The notes: generated from the letters alone by a model not told the origin. A stretch of DNA of 64,000 nt from Tabrizicola flagellatus (GCF_008271465.1 NZ_VMDU01000005.1:124001-188000), one strand, 5' to 3'; numbered from the stretch's first letter, positions 43,731 to 52,746 are shown. A program made the numbers and translations.

Positions 43731-44500
43731 CCCGCGTCCCGCTGCCTCCCGGCCTGCTGCGCCTGCCTGTCGCCCACCGCGCCCTGCACGACCGGGCGGC
43801 GGGGCGGATCGAGAATTCGCCTGCCGCGATCCGGGCCGCGGTCGAGGCAGGCTATGCCATCGAGATCGACCTCCAGATCTCCGCGGACGGCGTGCCGATG
43901 GTCTTCCACGACGAGGACCTCGACCGCCTGACCGCCGAGACCGGCCCGCTGAACGCCCGCACGGCGGCGGAACTGTCCCGGATCCGCCTGACCGGGGGCG
44001 ATGACCGCATCCCGACCTTGTCCGAGGTTCTGGACCTCATCGCCGGCCGCGTGCCGCTTCTCATCGAGATCAAGGACCAGTCCCTCACCATGGGGCCAAC
44101 CGACGGCCGGCTCGAGGCCGCGACGGCGGCGGCGCTCAAGGGCTACCGTGGCGAGGTCGCGCTGATGTCCTTCAACCCGGCATCGGTCGCGCACATGGCC
44201 CGGCTTGCCCCGGACCTGCCGCGCGGCCTGACCACCTCGGCCTACGACCCCGAGGACTGGGCGCCCCTCTCGCCCGCAACCTGCGACCGGCTGCGCGACA
44301 TTCCCGATTACGACGCCACCGGATCCAGCTTCATCAGCCATGAGGCACGCGACCTCGCCCGCCCGCGGGTGGCCGAGCTGAAGGCGCAGGGCGCGGCGAT
44401 CCTCTGCTGGACGATCCGTTCGCCCGAGGAAGAGGCGCAGGCCCGCCTTCGCGCCGACAACGTGACCTTCGAGGGCTATCTCGCCGCCCTTCCGGCTTGA
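43727..44500 (+). CDS. ugpQ: Glycerophosphodiester phosphodiesterase
   Basis: The enzyme hydrolyses glycerophosphodiesters to glycerol-3-phosphate and an alcohol. The 257-residue GDPD TIM barrel shows AHRALHDRAAGRIENSPAAI (first catalytic His-Arg), AIEIDLQISADGVPMVFHDE (metal-binding Glu-Asp and second His) and LLIEIKDQS. No signal peptide is seen, so it is cytoplasmic like UgpQ. It is translationally coupled to the RidA gene by a 4-bp overlap and ends before a repeat-type hairpin. Confidence 0.9.
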   Translation: MTRVPLPPGLLRLPVAHRALHDRAAGRIENSPAAIRAAVEAGYAIEIDLQISADGVPMVFHDEDLDRLTAETGPLNARTAAELSRIRLTGGDDRIPTLSEVLDLIAGRVPLLIEIKDQSLTMGPTDGRLEAATAAALKGYRGEVALMSFNPASVAHMARLAPDLPRGLTTSAYDPEDWAPLSPATCDRLRDIPDYDATGSSFISHEARDLARPRVAELKAQGAAILCWTIRSPEEEAQARLRADNVTFEGYLAALPA

Positions 44501-44549
44501 CCTCTTCCTGCGGCAACACAGCTTGCCCTTTGACAAATACTCTGCGGGG

Positions 44550-44574
44550 GTCCGGGGGTGCAAAACCCCCGGAC
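44550..44574. repeat. GC-rich hairpin repeat after ugpQ
   Basis: GTCCGGGGGT (44550-44559) pairs with ACCCCCGGAC (44565-44574) around GCAAA; it is preceded by the A/T-rich stretch TTTGACAAATACTC. This layout resembles a short intergenic repeat scattered through Rhodobacterales genomes and may serve as a terminator or mRNA stabiliser. Confidence 0.55.
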
Positions 44575-44596
44575 GCCGCCTGTCCCGAAAGCGCCG

Positions 44597-45754
44597 ATGT
44601 CCGACCTGACCCTGCATGACAGCCTGTCCGAGATCGCCGCCGCCGACTGGGATGCAGTGGCCGCGCCCGAACAGGCCGAGGGCCGGCCCCGCGACCCGTT
44701 CACAACCCACCGTTTCCTCGCGGCGCTGGAGGCCTCTGGCTCCACCGGCCCCGGAACCGGCTGGCAGGCGCGCCCCCTCGTGCTGCGCGAGGACGGACGG
44801 ATTCGGGCCGCCACGCCCCTCTATGTGAAGTCCCACAGCCAGGGCGAATACATCTTCGATCACGGCTGGGCCGACGCGCTGGACCGCGCCGGGGGGCGCT
44901 ACTATCCGAAACTCCAGATCGCCGTGCCCTTCACCCCGGCCACCGGGCGGCGCTTCCTTGGCGATACGGCCCACCGCGAGACGCTCTGGCAGGGCGCCAT
45001 CGCGGTTGCGGCGCAGAACCGGCTCTCCTCTGTCCACGCGACATTCTGCACCGCCGAGGAGGCCGAGGCGCTGGCGGGAGTCGAGGGCACCCTGCACCGT
45101 GTCACCCAGCAGTTCCACTGGGAGAACCGGGGTTACTCCACCTTCGACGACTTCCTCGCCGATCTCGCCAGCCGCAAGCGCAAGATGATCCGCAAGGAAC
45201 GCGAGACGGCGCGGGCCTCGGGCCTGACGATCCGCGCGCTGAGCGGGGACGCGATCGAGCTCCGGCACTGGGATGCCTTCTGGGCCTTCTACCAGGACAC
45301 CGGCAGCCGGAAATGGGGCCGGCCCTACCTGACCCGCGAGGCCTTCACGCGGTTCCACGAGACGATGCGCGACGACATGCTTCTGGTACTGGCCTTCAAC
45401 GGCGACCGGCCGGTGGCGGGGGCGCTGAACTTCATCGGCCGCGACACGCTTTTCGGCCGCTACTGGGGCTGCATCGAGGACCACCCCTGCCTGCATTTCG
45501 AACTGTGCTATTATCAGGCGATCGACTGGGCCATCGCCCAGGGTCTGCAACGGGTCGAGGCGGGCGCGCAGGGCGAACACAAGCTGGCGCGCGGCTACCT
45601 TCCGGTCGAGACCCATTCGGTCCACTGGATCGCCGACCGCAGCTTCCGCGCGGCGGTGGACCGCTACCTGCAGGCGGAACGCCGCGCAGTCGGCGAAGAG
45701 ATCGAGGTGCTGACCGCCTATGGCCCCTTCCGCAAATGCGAGGGGCGGGAGTAG
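44597..45754 (+). CDS. FemAB/GNAT-like acyltransferase (DUF482, COG3146)
   Basis: The 385 residues match the PF04339 group of GNAT-fold proteins: PFTTHRFLAALEASGS, HGWADALDRAGGRYYPKLQ, FHWENRGYSTFDDFLADLAS, RKRKMIRKERETARASG, GALNFIGRDTLFGRYWGC and QRVEAGAQGEHKLARGYLPV. Members resemble peptidoglycan-modifying FemAB proteins, but their reaction is not settled. The ATG at 44597 comes right after the hairpin repeat, so a separate promoter is likely. A GST gene follows 26 bp downstream. Confidence 0.8.
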   Translation: MSDLTLHDSLSEIAAADWDAVAAPEQAEGRPRDPFTTHRFLAALEASGSTGPGTGWQARPLVLREDGRIRAATPLYVKSHSQGEYIFDHGWADALDRAGGRYYPKLQIAVPFTPATGRRFLGDTAHRETLWQGAIAVAAQNRLSSVHATFCTAEEAEALAGVEGTLHRVTQQFHWENRGYSTFDDFLADLASRKRKMIRKERETARASGLTIRALSGDAIELRHWDAFWAFYQDTGSRKWGRPYLTREAFTRFHETMRDDMLLVLAFNGDRPVAGALNFIGRDTLFGRYWGCIEDHPCLHFELCYYQAIDWAIAQGLQRVEAGAQGEHKLARGYLPVETHSVHWIADRSFRAAVDRYLQAERRAVGEEIEVLTAYGPFRKCEGRE

Positions 45755-45780
45755 GCTGGGCAGGCAAGGGAGACCCGCCG

Positions 45781-46392
45781 ATGCTGACCTTCTACACAAA
45801 CCCGATGTCGCGCGGCCGGATCGCCCGCTGGATGCTGGAGGAGATCGGCCAGCCCTACGAGACGGTGGTGCTGGGCTACGGCCCGCCGATGAAGGCGCCG
45901 GACTATCTGGCGGTCAACCCGATGGGCAAGGTCCCGGCCCTGGTGCATGACGGCAAGGTCGTGACCGAGGTCGCCGCGATCTGTGCCTATCTGGCGATGA
46001 CCTTCCCCGAGGCGGGCCTGATGGCCGAGGACAAGGCCGCCTTCTTCCGCTGGCTGTTCTTCGGCGCGGGGCCGCTGGAACAGGCGGTCGTCAACACCTC
46101 TTTCGGCTGGGTGCCCGAGGGCCCGCAGGCCGCGGGCCGCACTGGCTACGGCAGCCTCGAAGAGGTGGTGCGCGCCCTGACCGGTCATCTGGAGAAACAT
46201 GACTACATCGCCGACGGGCGGTTCACCGCGGCGGATGTCTATGTCGGCAGCCAGGTCGGCTGGGGCCTGCAGTTCAGGACCATTCCGACGAACCCGGTGC
46301 TCGAGGCCTACTGGGCGCGCCTGAAGGACCGCCCCGGCCTCAAGGCCGCCAACGCCAAGGACAATGCCCTGATCCCGGAGGCCACGACATGA
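45781..46392 (+). CDS. Glutathione S-transferase family protein
   Basis: The 203-residue GST has a thioredoxin-like N-terminal domain (MLTFYTNPMSRGRIARWMLE, NPMGKVPALVHDGKVVTEVA) and a helical C-terminal domain with the N-capping box YIADGRFTAADVYVG. AAGGGAGA precedes the ATG. The substrate is unknown. Its 3' end overlaps the pterin dehydratase gene by 4 bp (ATGA). It is the second GST of the window and shares the GKVP-LVHDG segment with the first. Confidence 0.88.
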   Translation: MLTFYTNPMSRGRIARWMLEEIGQPYETVVLGYGPPMKAPDYLAVNPMGKVPALVHDGKVVTEVAAICAYLAMTFPEAGLMAEDKAAFFRWLFFGAGPLEQAVVNTSFGWVPEGPQAAGRTGYGSLEEVVRALTGHLEKHDYIADGRFTAADVYVGSQVGWGLQFRTIPTNPVLEAYWARLKDRPGLKAANAKDNALIPEATT

Positions 46393-46754
46393 CCCCGCTT
46401 CTGCCCGAGGACGACCGCCGTACTGCCCTGGCGCCCCTGGCCGAAACCGGCTGGGCCGCCGTGCCGGGCAAGGACGCGATCCGCAAGGTCTGGAAGTTCC
46501 CGAATTTCAGCGAGGCCTGGGGTTTCATGTCCCGCGCGGCGCTGGTGGCCGAGAAGCTGAACCATCACCCGGACTGGACCAACCGCTACAACGTGGTGGA
46601 CGTGACGCTGACCACCCATTCGGCGAAGGGTCTGACGCGGCTGGACATAGACCTTGCCCAGGCGATGGACCGGCTGGCCCCCGATACCGAGATCGAGCGC
46701 AACCACGGCGAGCCGGTCAGCTGCCTGTGCGAACTGCATGCGCGCAAGGCCTGA
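46389..46754 (+). CDS. phhB: 4a-hydroxytetrahydrobiopterin dehydratase (PCD/DCoH family)
   Basis: Pterin-4a-carbinolamine dehydratase regenerates tetrahydrobiopterin-type cofactor after aromatic hydroxylation. The 121 residues include the active-site block LNHHPDWTNRYNVVDVTLTT with both catalytic histidines and the downstream His-Ser of TTHSAKGLT. The family is usually 95-115 residues; the extra length is at the C-terminus (SCLCELHARKA). No phenylalanine hydroxylase gene is present in the window, so the partner is unknown. It is coupled to the GST gene. Confidence 0.9.
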   Translation: MTPLLPEDDRRTALAPLAETGWAAVPGKDAIRKVWKFPNFSEAWGFMSRAALVAEKLNHHPDWTNRYNVVDVTLTTHSAKGLTRLDIDLAQAMDRLAPDTEIERNHGEPVSCLCELHARKA

Positions 46755-46822
46755 CGCTCGTCGATGACTGCGTCACTCCTCGCTGCGTCCCGACGAGAAG
46801 GCGGAGCCGCACGAGGAGGAGG

Positions 46823-47458
46823 TCACAGAAGCCCCGCCATCCGCGCCCCGGTCACGAGGTCCGGGGCAAGGTGATGCGCCCAGCGGCCCTGGCTCGGCAC
46901 GATGTCGGGAACCTGCACCACGGTGCAGCCGGCGCGATGCGCAGCCTCGGCCCCCGTCTCGCTGTCCTCGAACACCAGGCAGCGCGAGGGCGGCACGCCG
47001 AAGAGCGAGGCTGCGAGCAGGTAGGGTTCGGGGTCGGGCTTCGGCGCGCTCACGTCGTCCAGCGTGACGACATGGGTGAAGACCTCGGCGATCCCGGCGA
47101 TCCCGAGTTTCCGGTGCGCGCCCGCGCGGCCCGTGGAGGTGACGATGGCCTTCGGTGCCTGCAAGGCCGGCAGCAGGTCGCGCGCGCCGGGCTTCAGGGT
47201 CAGACCCGACTCGACCCCGTCGTTGAACCCCTTGCGCCAGTGCCGGTTGACGGCCTCGAGGTCCACGCCCGGCATGGCCTGCCGGATGATCCGCGCGGCC
47301 GTGGGTTCGTCCTTGCCGACCAGCCCGTGCATGAAGGATTCGTCCACCTCATGCCCATGCGCGGCGAAGGCGGCCATGCCGGTGACCAGCGCGATGCTTT
47401 CGGTGTCGATCAGCGTACCGTCGAGATCGAAGAGGATGGCGTCGTAGGTCAGGGTCAC
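46823..47458 (-). CDS. HAD superfamily hydrolase, subfamily IA
   Basis: The 211 residues show the four HAD motifs: FDLDGTLIDTE (nucleophile Asp and acid Asp), VTSTGRAG (Thr/Ser), Lys in APKPDPEPYLLAA and FEDSETGAEAAHRAGC. The helical cap between motifs I and II makes it a phosphoglycolate-phosphatase/beta-phosphoglucomutase-like enzyme; the substrate is not known. It lies 38 bp after the start of the CpdB-like gene's stop, on the same strand, and is convergent with the pterin dehydratase gene. Confidence 0.88.
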   Translation of the reverse strand: MTLTYDAILFDLDGTLIDTESIALVTGMAAFAAHGHEVDESFMHGLVGKDEPTAARIIRQAMPGVDLEAVNRHWRKGFNDGVESGLTLKPGARDLLPALQAPKAIVTSTGRAGAHRKLGIAGIAEVFTHVVTLDDVSAPKPDPEPYLLAASLFGVPPSRCLVFEDSETGAEAAHRAGCTVVQVPDIVPSQGRWAHHLAPDLVTGARMAGLL

Positions 47459-47496
47459 GGGCGTGGCTCTCAGGGGGACGGAGATGCCTTAGCCCA

Positions 47497-49455
47497 TCAC
47501 AGGTGCAGCCGGAAGTGGGCAAAACCGTCCGCGCCGGTGCCCAGGGGAACCGGGCGCAGCGGGGCGATGTCCTCAAGGTGCCGCTCGGCCCGATCCCCGG
47601 CGGCAACGGTCACGGTGGTGCCGGGCATCGGCAGGAAGTGCCAGTTGCGGCGATGGGTGGCGTCCACCGACCCCTGACGCCGAAGATAGGCCGCGATGAC
47701 GGACTGGACACGCTCGGCATCGGTGAAGGCGATCTCCGGCACGGATGCGGGGTCCTGCAGGCGCGCGCGGCCCAGGCGGTGGCTGTTGGTCACCAGAAGG
47801 AATTCGTCCGTTGCCCGGACCAGCCGGCCCTGATGACGCAGGCCGACGACCCGGTGCGACTCTGGATGCGCCAGGCGTCCTTGCGGATCGAAGCGGGCGG
47901 GCTGGCTGAGATCGAAGGCATAGTCGAGCTGCGGGATGGTCTCGAAGGCAAAGCCGGGAAGATCGGGGTCGAGGAGGGGCGCGTCGCTCTCGCCCGGAGC
48001 AATCTGGCGGAACACGGTCGCCGCGCGCTCCAGCCAGGTGGCAATCTCTGCCCCGGTCACCAGAAGCGTCACCAGCGTATTGGGGAACGGGTAGAGGTCC
48101 GACAGGTTGCGCTGGCGCAGCGGTCCCGTCGGAATGTCGGTGAAGTTGCCCGGCCCGCTGCGCCCGCCGGTCCGGTAGGGCGAGGCGGAGGACAACAGGG
48201 GTACGCCTTCCCAGCTGGTCCCGGCAAGCTGCCGGCGGACATGATCCGCCTTGGCCTCGGCGACCAGTGCCAGGGCTGCCGACGGGGCGACGGTGGCGAA
48301 ATGACTGTGCAGCGGAACCCGCGTCTCGCCCAGGTGGCGGCGCGACCAGGCCAGCGCAGCCCGGTGGTCGGGGACAAGCGCCCGGTGCAGCGCCGGGGTG
48401 GCCGGCGCCGGACAGGGACTGCGCGGTCCGACCCTCGAGGATGCCCCGACGACCTGCCAGCGCCGCGCGCCGATGCGGCAGCGTTCAAGCTGGAGGTCGA
48501 TGATGCCGACATGGCTTGCGGAATGACCGGGCATCACGGCCGGCTTGCCGGCCAGCCGCCCGGCCACCGGATCGACCGCCGGAGACGGCGCGAAATCGGG
48601 GCCGGGAAAGACCTGATGGCTGTGCCCGGCGATCACGGCGTCGATCTCGGGCAGGGCGGCAAGCGCGGTCGCCGCATGTTCGGTCCCGTGTTCGGGGTCC
48701 AGCGGGCCGATCCCGGTATGGGCCAGCGCCACGATGATGTCGGCCCCCCGCGCACGGAGCCTCGGCAACCAGGCGCGGGCGGCGGCCAGGATGTCGCGGG
48801 TGCGCACGCCGCCGTCCGGGGCATTGCGGTCCCATTCCTCGATCTGCGGCGGTGCAAAACCGATCACGCCGACCCGGATCAGATGCGCCTGACCCTCGCG
48901 GTCGATGATCTGGCGCCGCAGGATCGCGAAGGGGGGGACGAAGGTCTCGTCCCGCGCCGGGCTCTTGCCCAGCCGCACCGCGACGTTGGCGGATACGACG
49001 GGGAACCGCGCCTCGGCCAGGGCCTGCGACAGGAAACCGAGTCCATAGTCGAACTCGTGGTTGCCAAGGGTCACGGCGTCGTAGCCCAGCGTGTTGAACG
49101 CCGTGATCACCGGATGCGCCCGCCGTCTGCGGGCCGAGGCGGCATAGTCGGCGATCGGGCTGCCTTGCAGGAAGTCGCCGTTGTCGAACAGAAGCGAGTT
49201 CTGAACCTCGCCCCGGGCCTCGGCGATCTGCTGCGAGACCGCGCCGAGGCCAAGCCGGGCATTCGGCCGGTTCGCGCGGTAGTCGTAGGGCATCAGACTG
49301 GCGTGCAGGTCGCTGGTGGCGATCAGCCGCAAATGCGCAATCGGGCGTTGCGATGCCGTCCGATCGACCGCCACTTCCGCGGATGCCTCGGCGTGATCCC
49401 TGGCCGGATCCGAAGCCTGGGGCATCCTGGCCCTCATTGCGGGAACGTGGAACAT
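47497..49455 (-). CDS. cpdB: CpdB-like 2',3'-cyclic-nucleotide phosphodiesterase/3'-nucleotidase
   Basis: The 652-residue protein has an N-terminal calcineurin-like metallophosphoesterase domain (LRLIATSDLHASLMPYDY, LLFDNGDFLQGSP, TLGNHEFDYGLGFL, VALAHTGIGPL, IAGHSHQVFPG) and a C-terminal 5'-nucleotidase domain (NLSDLYPFPNTLVTLLVTG). Relatives are periplasmic, but no clear signal peptide can be seen before LRLIATSD, either from ATG 49455 or from the GTG at 49500. It either stays in the cytoplasm or the true N-terminus is missed. It is divergent from nudC. Confidence 0.87.
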   Translation of the reverse strand: MFHVPAMRARMPQASDPARDHAEASAEVAVDRTASQRPIAHLRLIATSDLHASLMPYDYRANRPNARLGLGAVSQQIAEARGEVQNSLLFDNGDFLQGSPIADYAASARRRRAHPVITAFNTLGYDAVTLGNHEFDYGLGFLSQALAEARFPVVSANVAVRLGKSPARDETFVPPFAILRRQIIDREGQAHLIRVGVIGFAPPQIEEWDRNAPDGGVRTRDILAAARAWLPRLRARGADIIVALAHTGIGPLDPEHGTEHAATALAALPEIDAVIAGHSHQVFPGPDFAPSPAVDPVAGRLAGKPAVMPGHSASHVGIIDLQLERCRIGARRWQVVGASSRVGPRSPCPAPATPALHRALVPDHRAALAWSRRHLGETRVPLHSHFATVAPSAALALVAEAKADHVRRQLAGTSWEGVPLLSSASPYRTGGRSGPGNFTDIPTGPLRQRNLSDLYPFPNTLVTLLVTGAEIATWLERAATVFRQIAPGESDAPLLDPDLPGFAFETIPQLDYAFDLSQPARFDPQGRLAHPESHRVVGLRHQGRLVRATDEFLLVTNSHRLGRARLQDPASVPEIAFTDAERVQSVIAAYLRRQGSVDATHRRNWHFLPMPGTTVTVAAGDRAERHLEDIAPLRPVPLGTGADGFAHFRLHL

Positions 49456-49663
49456 CGATTGTCCGGTAACCTGACACGAGCCCAATTCTGAAGAAAACAC
49501 ACCCTTTACGCGAGTGAACTATTGCGAGGGTTGTGTCAATGTTGTGGCAAATTGTCGTTATTCAAGCGGAGGTTGTGCGAATGCGGCCTGCTGTGGATTG
49601 CAACCGGCACAGAAAGCGGCAGAGCTTTCGGACGGCACGAAAGATGCAGAAAGCAGGGTCGGC

Positions 49664-50614
49664 ATGCGGATCGCGGAAACGGTTACCTTCGGTGGATCGG
49701 GCCTCGACAGACAGGCGCCGTTGCGCCGCGATGCCGAGGGGCTTTCGCGGTCCCTGAGCCGGGGCGCCGTGCTGCCGTTCTGGCGCGGCAAGCCGCTTTT
49801 CCGGGACGGCCGACCGCATTGGGTGCCCGCCGGTCACCCCGTTCTGGCGCTTGCCGGCCCGCCTGTCTTTCTGGGAAATGACGCGGGGACACCCCGCTTT
49901 GCCGCCGACCTGTCCGACTGGTCGCCCGAGGCGGGGGCCGAAGCGGTGCAGGCCGGTTTCTTCGACCCCTCGGTGCAACGGCACCCAGCCGTCGCAGAGG
50001 AGGCCGGTTTCACCGAGCTGCGCGGGGTGATGACCCTGCTCGACCCGCGCGAGGCAGAGCTGGTGGCGACCGCCAAGGCGCTGGTGCAATGGCATCGCAG
50101 CCATGGCTTCTGCTCGACCTGCGGCGCGCGGTCCGAAATGGCGCAGGGCGGCTGGCAGCGGACCTGCCCGGCCTGCGGCGCCCAGCATTTTCCGCGCACC
50201 GACCCGGTGGTCATCATGCTGGTCACGCGGGGGAACTCGGTGCTCCTGGGCCGCAGTCCCGGCTGGCCCGAGGGGATGTTCTCGCTGCTGGCGGGCTTCG
50301 TCGAGCCGGGCGAGACCATCGAGGCCGCCGTGCGCCGCGAGGTGATGGAGGAAACCGGCATCGCCTGCGGGCCGGTGGGTTATCTGGCCAGCCAGCCCTG
50401 GCCCTTCCCGGCCTCACTGATGATCGGCACACGGACCGAAGCGCTGAGCGACGAGATCCGCCTCGACCCCGAAGAGCTCGAGGCCGCCGTCTGGGTCAGC
50501 CGGGAAGAGCTTGTCCAGGTGTTTGCCGGGATTCACCCGAAGATCCGGCCCAGCCGCAAGGGCGCCATCGCGCATTTCATCCTGCGCAACTGGCTTGCGG
50601 ATCGGCTGGATTGA
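49664..50614 (+). CDS. nudC: NAD(+)/NADH pyrophosphatase NudC
   Basis: NudC hydrolyses NAD(H) to NMN(H) and AMP and removes NAD caps from RNA. The 316 residues have an N-terminal domain, a zinc ribbon (Cys150, 153, 168, 171: FCSTCG and TCPACG), the Nudix box GFVEPGETIEAAVRREVMEE followed by TGI (about 211-233) and the NudC signature SQPWPFP (243-249). ATG 49664 gives the expected N-terminus; the open frame upstream lacks homology. The 208-bp region before it, shared with cpdB, holds promoters but no convincing gene. Confidence 0.93.
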   Translation: MRIAETVTFGGSGLDRQAPLRRDAEGLSRSLSRGAVLPFWRGKPLFRDGRPHWVPAGHPVLALAGPPVFLGNDAGTPRFAADLSDWSPEAGAEAVQAGFFDPSVQRHPAVAEEAGFTELRGVMTLLDPREAELVATAKALVQWHRSHGFCSTCGARSEMAQGGWQRTCPACGAQHFPRTDPVVIMLVTRGNSVLLGRSPGWPEGMFSLLAGFVEPGETIEAAVRREVMEETGIACGPVGYLASQPWPFPASLMIGTRTEALSDEIRLDPEELEAAVWVSREELVQVFAGIHPKIRPSRKGAIAHFILRNWLADRLD

Positions 50615-50669
50615 CCCGATCATCGCGACCTGCGGGTGCCGCCCGGAACCTTCTGCCTGTGGAGTGTGA

Positions 50670-51146
50670 ATGAAGCTGACGGCCAAGACCGATCTGGAAG
50701 TCCCCGCGGCTGCGGTCTTCGCCGTTCTGACCGACCATGCGTCCTGGGAACGCGAGGCGATCCGCAATGGCGTCGAGATCGAACGCCCGCCGGGCTCTCC
50801 GCTGACGGGTGTCGGCGCCGAATGGCGCGTGCGCGGGCATTACCGCGGCAAGGCGCGCAAGGTTCAGGTCCGCATCACCGAGATGACGCCGGGCCAGCGG
50901 CTGATGCTCGGCATCGAAAGCCCCTCGATCGAAGGCACCAGCCGGGTCGAGGTCATGGTGCTGTCGCCGCGCCGCAGCCGGATCAGGGTCGATCTTGAGA
51001 TAAAGCCCAAGACGCTGGCGGCGCGGCTGTTCATCAACACGCTGCGGCTGGCCAAGGGGCGGGTGACTGCCCGGTTCGAGGGGCGACTTGGCCAGCTGGG
51101 CAGCCGGATCAAGGACCGCTACGACCGCAGCCTTGCCTCGGCCTAG
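50670..51146 (+). CDS. SRPBCC (START/polyketide cyclase-like) family protein
   Basis: The 158-residue protein begins MKLTAKTDLEVPAAAVFAVL, the usual first strand and helix of the SRPBCC ligand-binding fold, followed by strands EWRVRGHYRGKARKVQVRIT and VEVMVLSPRRSRIRVDLEIK and a long C-terminal helix. Such proteins bind hydrophobic ligands; nothing more specific can be said. It lies 55 bp after nudC and its stop overlaps the convergent pheA stop by 4 bp. Confidence 0.78.
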   Translation: MKLTAKTDLEVPAAAVFAVLTDHASWEREAIRNGVEIERPPGSPLTGVGAEWRVRGHYRGKARKVQVRITEMTPGQRLMLGIESPSIEGTSRVEVMVLSPRRSRIRVDLEIKPKTLAARLFINTLRLAKGRVTARFEGRLGQLGSRIKDRYDRSLASA

Positions 51147-51976
51147 CCGCGCTCGCGGTCGGCCGGGTAAACGCCCAGGATACGCATCTCCGAGGTGAAA
51201 TAGCGCAGCTCTTCCAGCGCCAGGGCGACGTTCGGGTCGTCGGGGTGGCCCTCGATGTCGGCGTAGAACTCGGTCGCGGTGAAGCTGTCGCCGACCATGT
51301 AGCTTTCCAGCTTGGTCATGTTCACGCCATTGGTCGCAAAGCCGCCCAGGGCCTTGTAGAGCGCGGCTGGGATGTTGCGGACGCGGAAGGTGAAGGTGGT
51401 GATCATCTTTCCCGATCCGCGCCGGTTGTAGTCCGGCTCGCGCGCCATGACGAGGAACCGGGTGGTGTTGTTCGACTGGTCCTCGATGTGGCGGGCAAGG
51501 ACATCCAGCCCGTAGATCTCGGCCGCCAGCTCGCTGGCCAGCGCGGCTCTGGAGGGGTCGCCGGCCTCGGCCACCTCGCGCGCGGCGCGGGCGTTGTCGC
51601 TGCTGACCTTGCCGCGGATGCCATGTGCCTTCAGGAAGGCCGCGCATTGCGGCAGGATCACCACATGGCCATGCGCCTCCTTCACGTCAGACAGGGCCGC
51701 GCCCCTGACGCCCAGCAGGTTCACATGCACGCGCACGAAGGCTTCGTCGATGATGTGCAGGCCCGCGCGCGGCAGCAGGGAATGGACATCGGCCACCCGG
51801 CCGTAGGTCGAATTCTCGACTGCCAGCATGCCCAGATCGACCTCGCCGCGGGCGACCTTGTCCACGACTTCCTCGAATGTGGTGCTGGGAACCGGCTCCA
51901 TCTCCGGGCGCGACTGCTGGCATGCCTGGTGCGAATAGGCACCAAGTTCTCCCTGAAAGGCGATGCGACCGGCCAT
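51143..51976 (-). CDS. pheA: Prephenate dehydratase
   Basis: Prephenate dehydratase makes phenylpyruvate for phenylalanine synthesis. The 277 residues carry a periplasmic-binding-protein-like catalytic domain (IAFQGELGAYSHQAC, LGMLAVENSTYGRV, catalytic Thr172-Arg173-Phe174 in NNTTRFLVM) and a C-terminal ACT domain (about 190-270: TFRVRNIPAALYKALGGFAT, KLESYMVG) for feedback by phenylalanine. It is a stand-alone enzyme without the chorismate mutase domain of E. coli PheA. It is divergent from the cytochrome c gene, 122 bp apart. Confidence 0.95.
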   Translation of the reverse strand: MAGRIAFQGELGAYSHQACQQSRPEMEPVPSTTFEEVVDKVARGEVDLGMLAVENSTYGRVADVHSLLPRAGLHIIDEAFVRVHVNLLGVRGAALSDVKEAHGHVVILPQCAAFLKAHGIRGKVSSDNARAAREVAEAGDPSRAALASELAAEIYGLDVLARHIEDQSNNTTRFLVMAREPDYNRRGSGKMITTFTFRVRNIPAALYKALGGFATNGVNMTKLESYMVGDSFTATEFYADIEGHPDDPNVALALEELRYFTSEMRILGVYPADRERG

Positions 51977-52098
51977 CCGAACCTTCCCCCGTCGAAAACC
52001 TGCCCTTTGGGGCGATTGGTCGCGCGTCTACACCTTGAAACCGGGCGGGGGAAGCGGATAGATACCGCGCGACACGAGACCGCAGATAGGTGAGACCC

Positions 52099-52629
52099 AT
52101 GTTCGACACGATGACGATGACCAAGGCGGTGGGCGCGGTATGCGGCTCGCTTCTGGTCCTGATGCTGCTGAACTGGGCATCTGACTCGCTTTACACGGTC
52201 GGCGGCGGGCATGGCGGGCATGGCGAAGGAGAGATCGCCCAGGCCTACACCATCGACACCGGAGAAGAGGCTGCGCCGGCCGAGGGCGAAGGCGAGCCGG
52301 TGGATCTCGCCGCGGTCCTGGCGGCAGGCGATGCGGCTGCGGGCGAAGCCGTGTTCAAGAAATGCGGGTCGTGCCACAAGCTTGACGGGTCCGATGGCGT
52401 TGGCCCGCATCTGAACGGTGTCGTGGGGCGCAACCATGCGGCAGTGCCGGGCTTCGCCTATTCCGAGGCGATGGCCGCCAAGTCGGCCGAGCCCTGGACG
52501 CCCGAGGCCCTGTATGCGTTCCTTGAGAACCCGAAGAAGGCCATTCCGGGCACCAAGATGGCTTTCGCCGGCCTGCCCAAATCCGAGGACCGCGCCAACG
52601 TGATTGCCTATCTGGCCGCGAATCCCTGA
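52099..52629 (+). CDS. cycM: Membrane-anchored cytochrome c (c-y/c552, CycM type)
   Basis: The 176-residue protein has an uncleaved N-terminal membrane anchor (about 9-28: [20 protein letters not shown]), an acidic Gly/Glu/Ala linker (about 35-70) and a class I cytochrome c domain with heme motif CGSCH (Cys89, Cys92, His93) and Met154 as the sixth ligand (GTKMAFAG). Proteins of this form (cytochrome c-y in Rhodobacter, c552 in Paracoccus) carry electrons from the bc1 complex to the terminal oxidase or reaction centre. AGGTGAG precedes the ATG. A strong terminator follows. Confidence 0.92.
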   Translation: MFDTMTMTKAVGAVCGSLLVLMLLNWASDSLYTVGGGHGGHGEGEIAQAYTIDTGEEAAPAEGEGEPVDLAAVLAAGDAAAGEAVFKKCGSCHKLDGSDGVGPHLNGVVGRNHAAVPGFAYSEAMAAKSAEPWTPEALYAFLENPKKAIPGTKMAFAGLPKSEDRANVIAYLAANP

Positions 52630-52655
52630 TCCGGGCCATAGCCCACAGCCAAAGT

Positions 52656-52678
52656 GCCGCCCTCCGGGGCGGCTTTTT
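52656..52678 (+). terminator. Rho-independent terminator of the cytochrome c gene
   Basis: GCCGCCC-TCCG-GGGCGGC (52656-52673) followed by TTTTT, 27 bp after the stop. Confidence 0.9.
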
Positions 52679-52717
52679 CATTTCCGCTCACGCAATCGCG
52701 CGCGCAATCGCGGCTTG

Positions 52718-52746
52718 TTGCCTCGACAAAGCGCGGAATTGGATAA
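52718..52746 (+). promoter_or_regulatory. Candidate promoter of the yejABEF operon
   Basis: TTGCCT (52718-52723) and GGATAA (52741-52746) with a 17-bp spacer lie 38 bp before the yejA start, after the terminator of the previous gene. Confidence 0.45.

Noticed and set aside
46757-46797. CTCGTCG/CGACGAG pair between the pterin dehydratase and HAD genes as a terminator
   Set aside because: The loop would be 27 nt and there is no T-run; too weak to call, although the convergent position is suggestive.
47503-49491. A 662-codon open frame on the plus strand opposite the CpdB-like gene
   Set aside because: It mirrors the nucleotidase gene, has Arg/Gly-rich low-complexity translation and no recognisable domain; typical of antisense frames in high-GC DNA.
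49533-49757. A 74-codon frame before nudC with an internal ATG behind GGAGG (near 49579)
   Set aside because: It overlaps the start of nudC in another frame and its translation is a basic, Arg/Ser-rich sequence without any pattern; probably chance.
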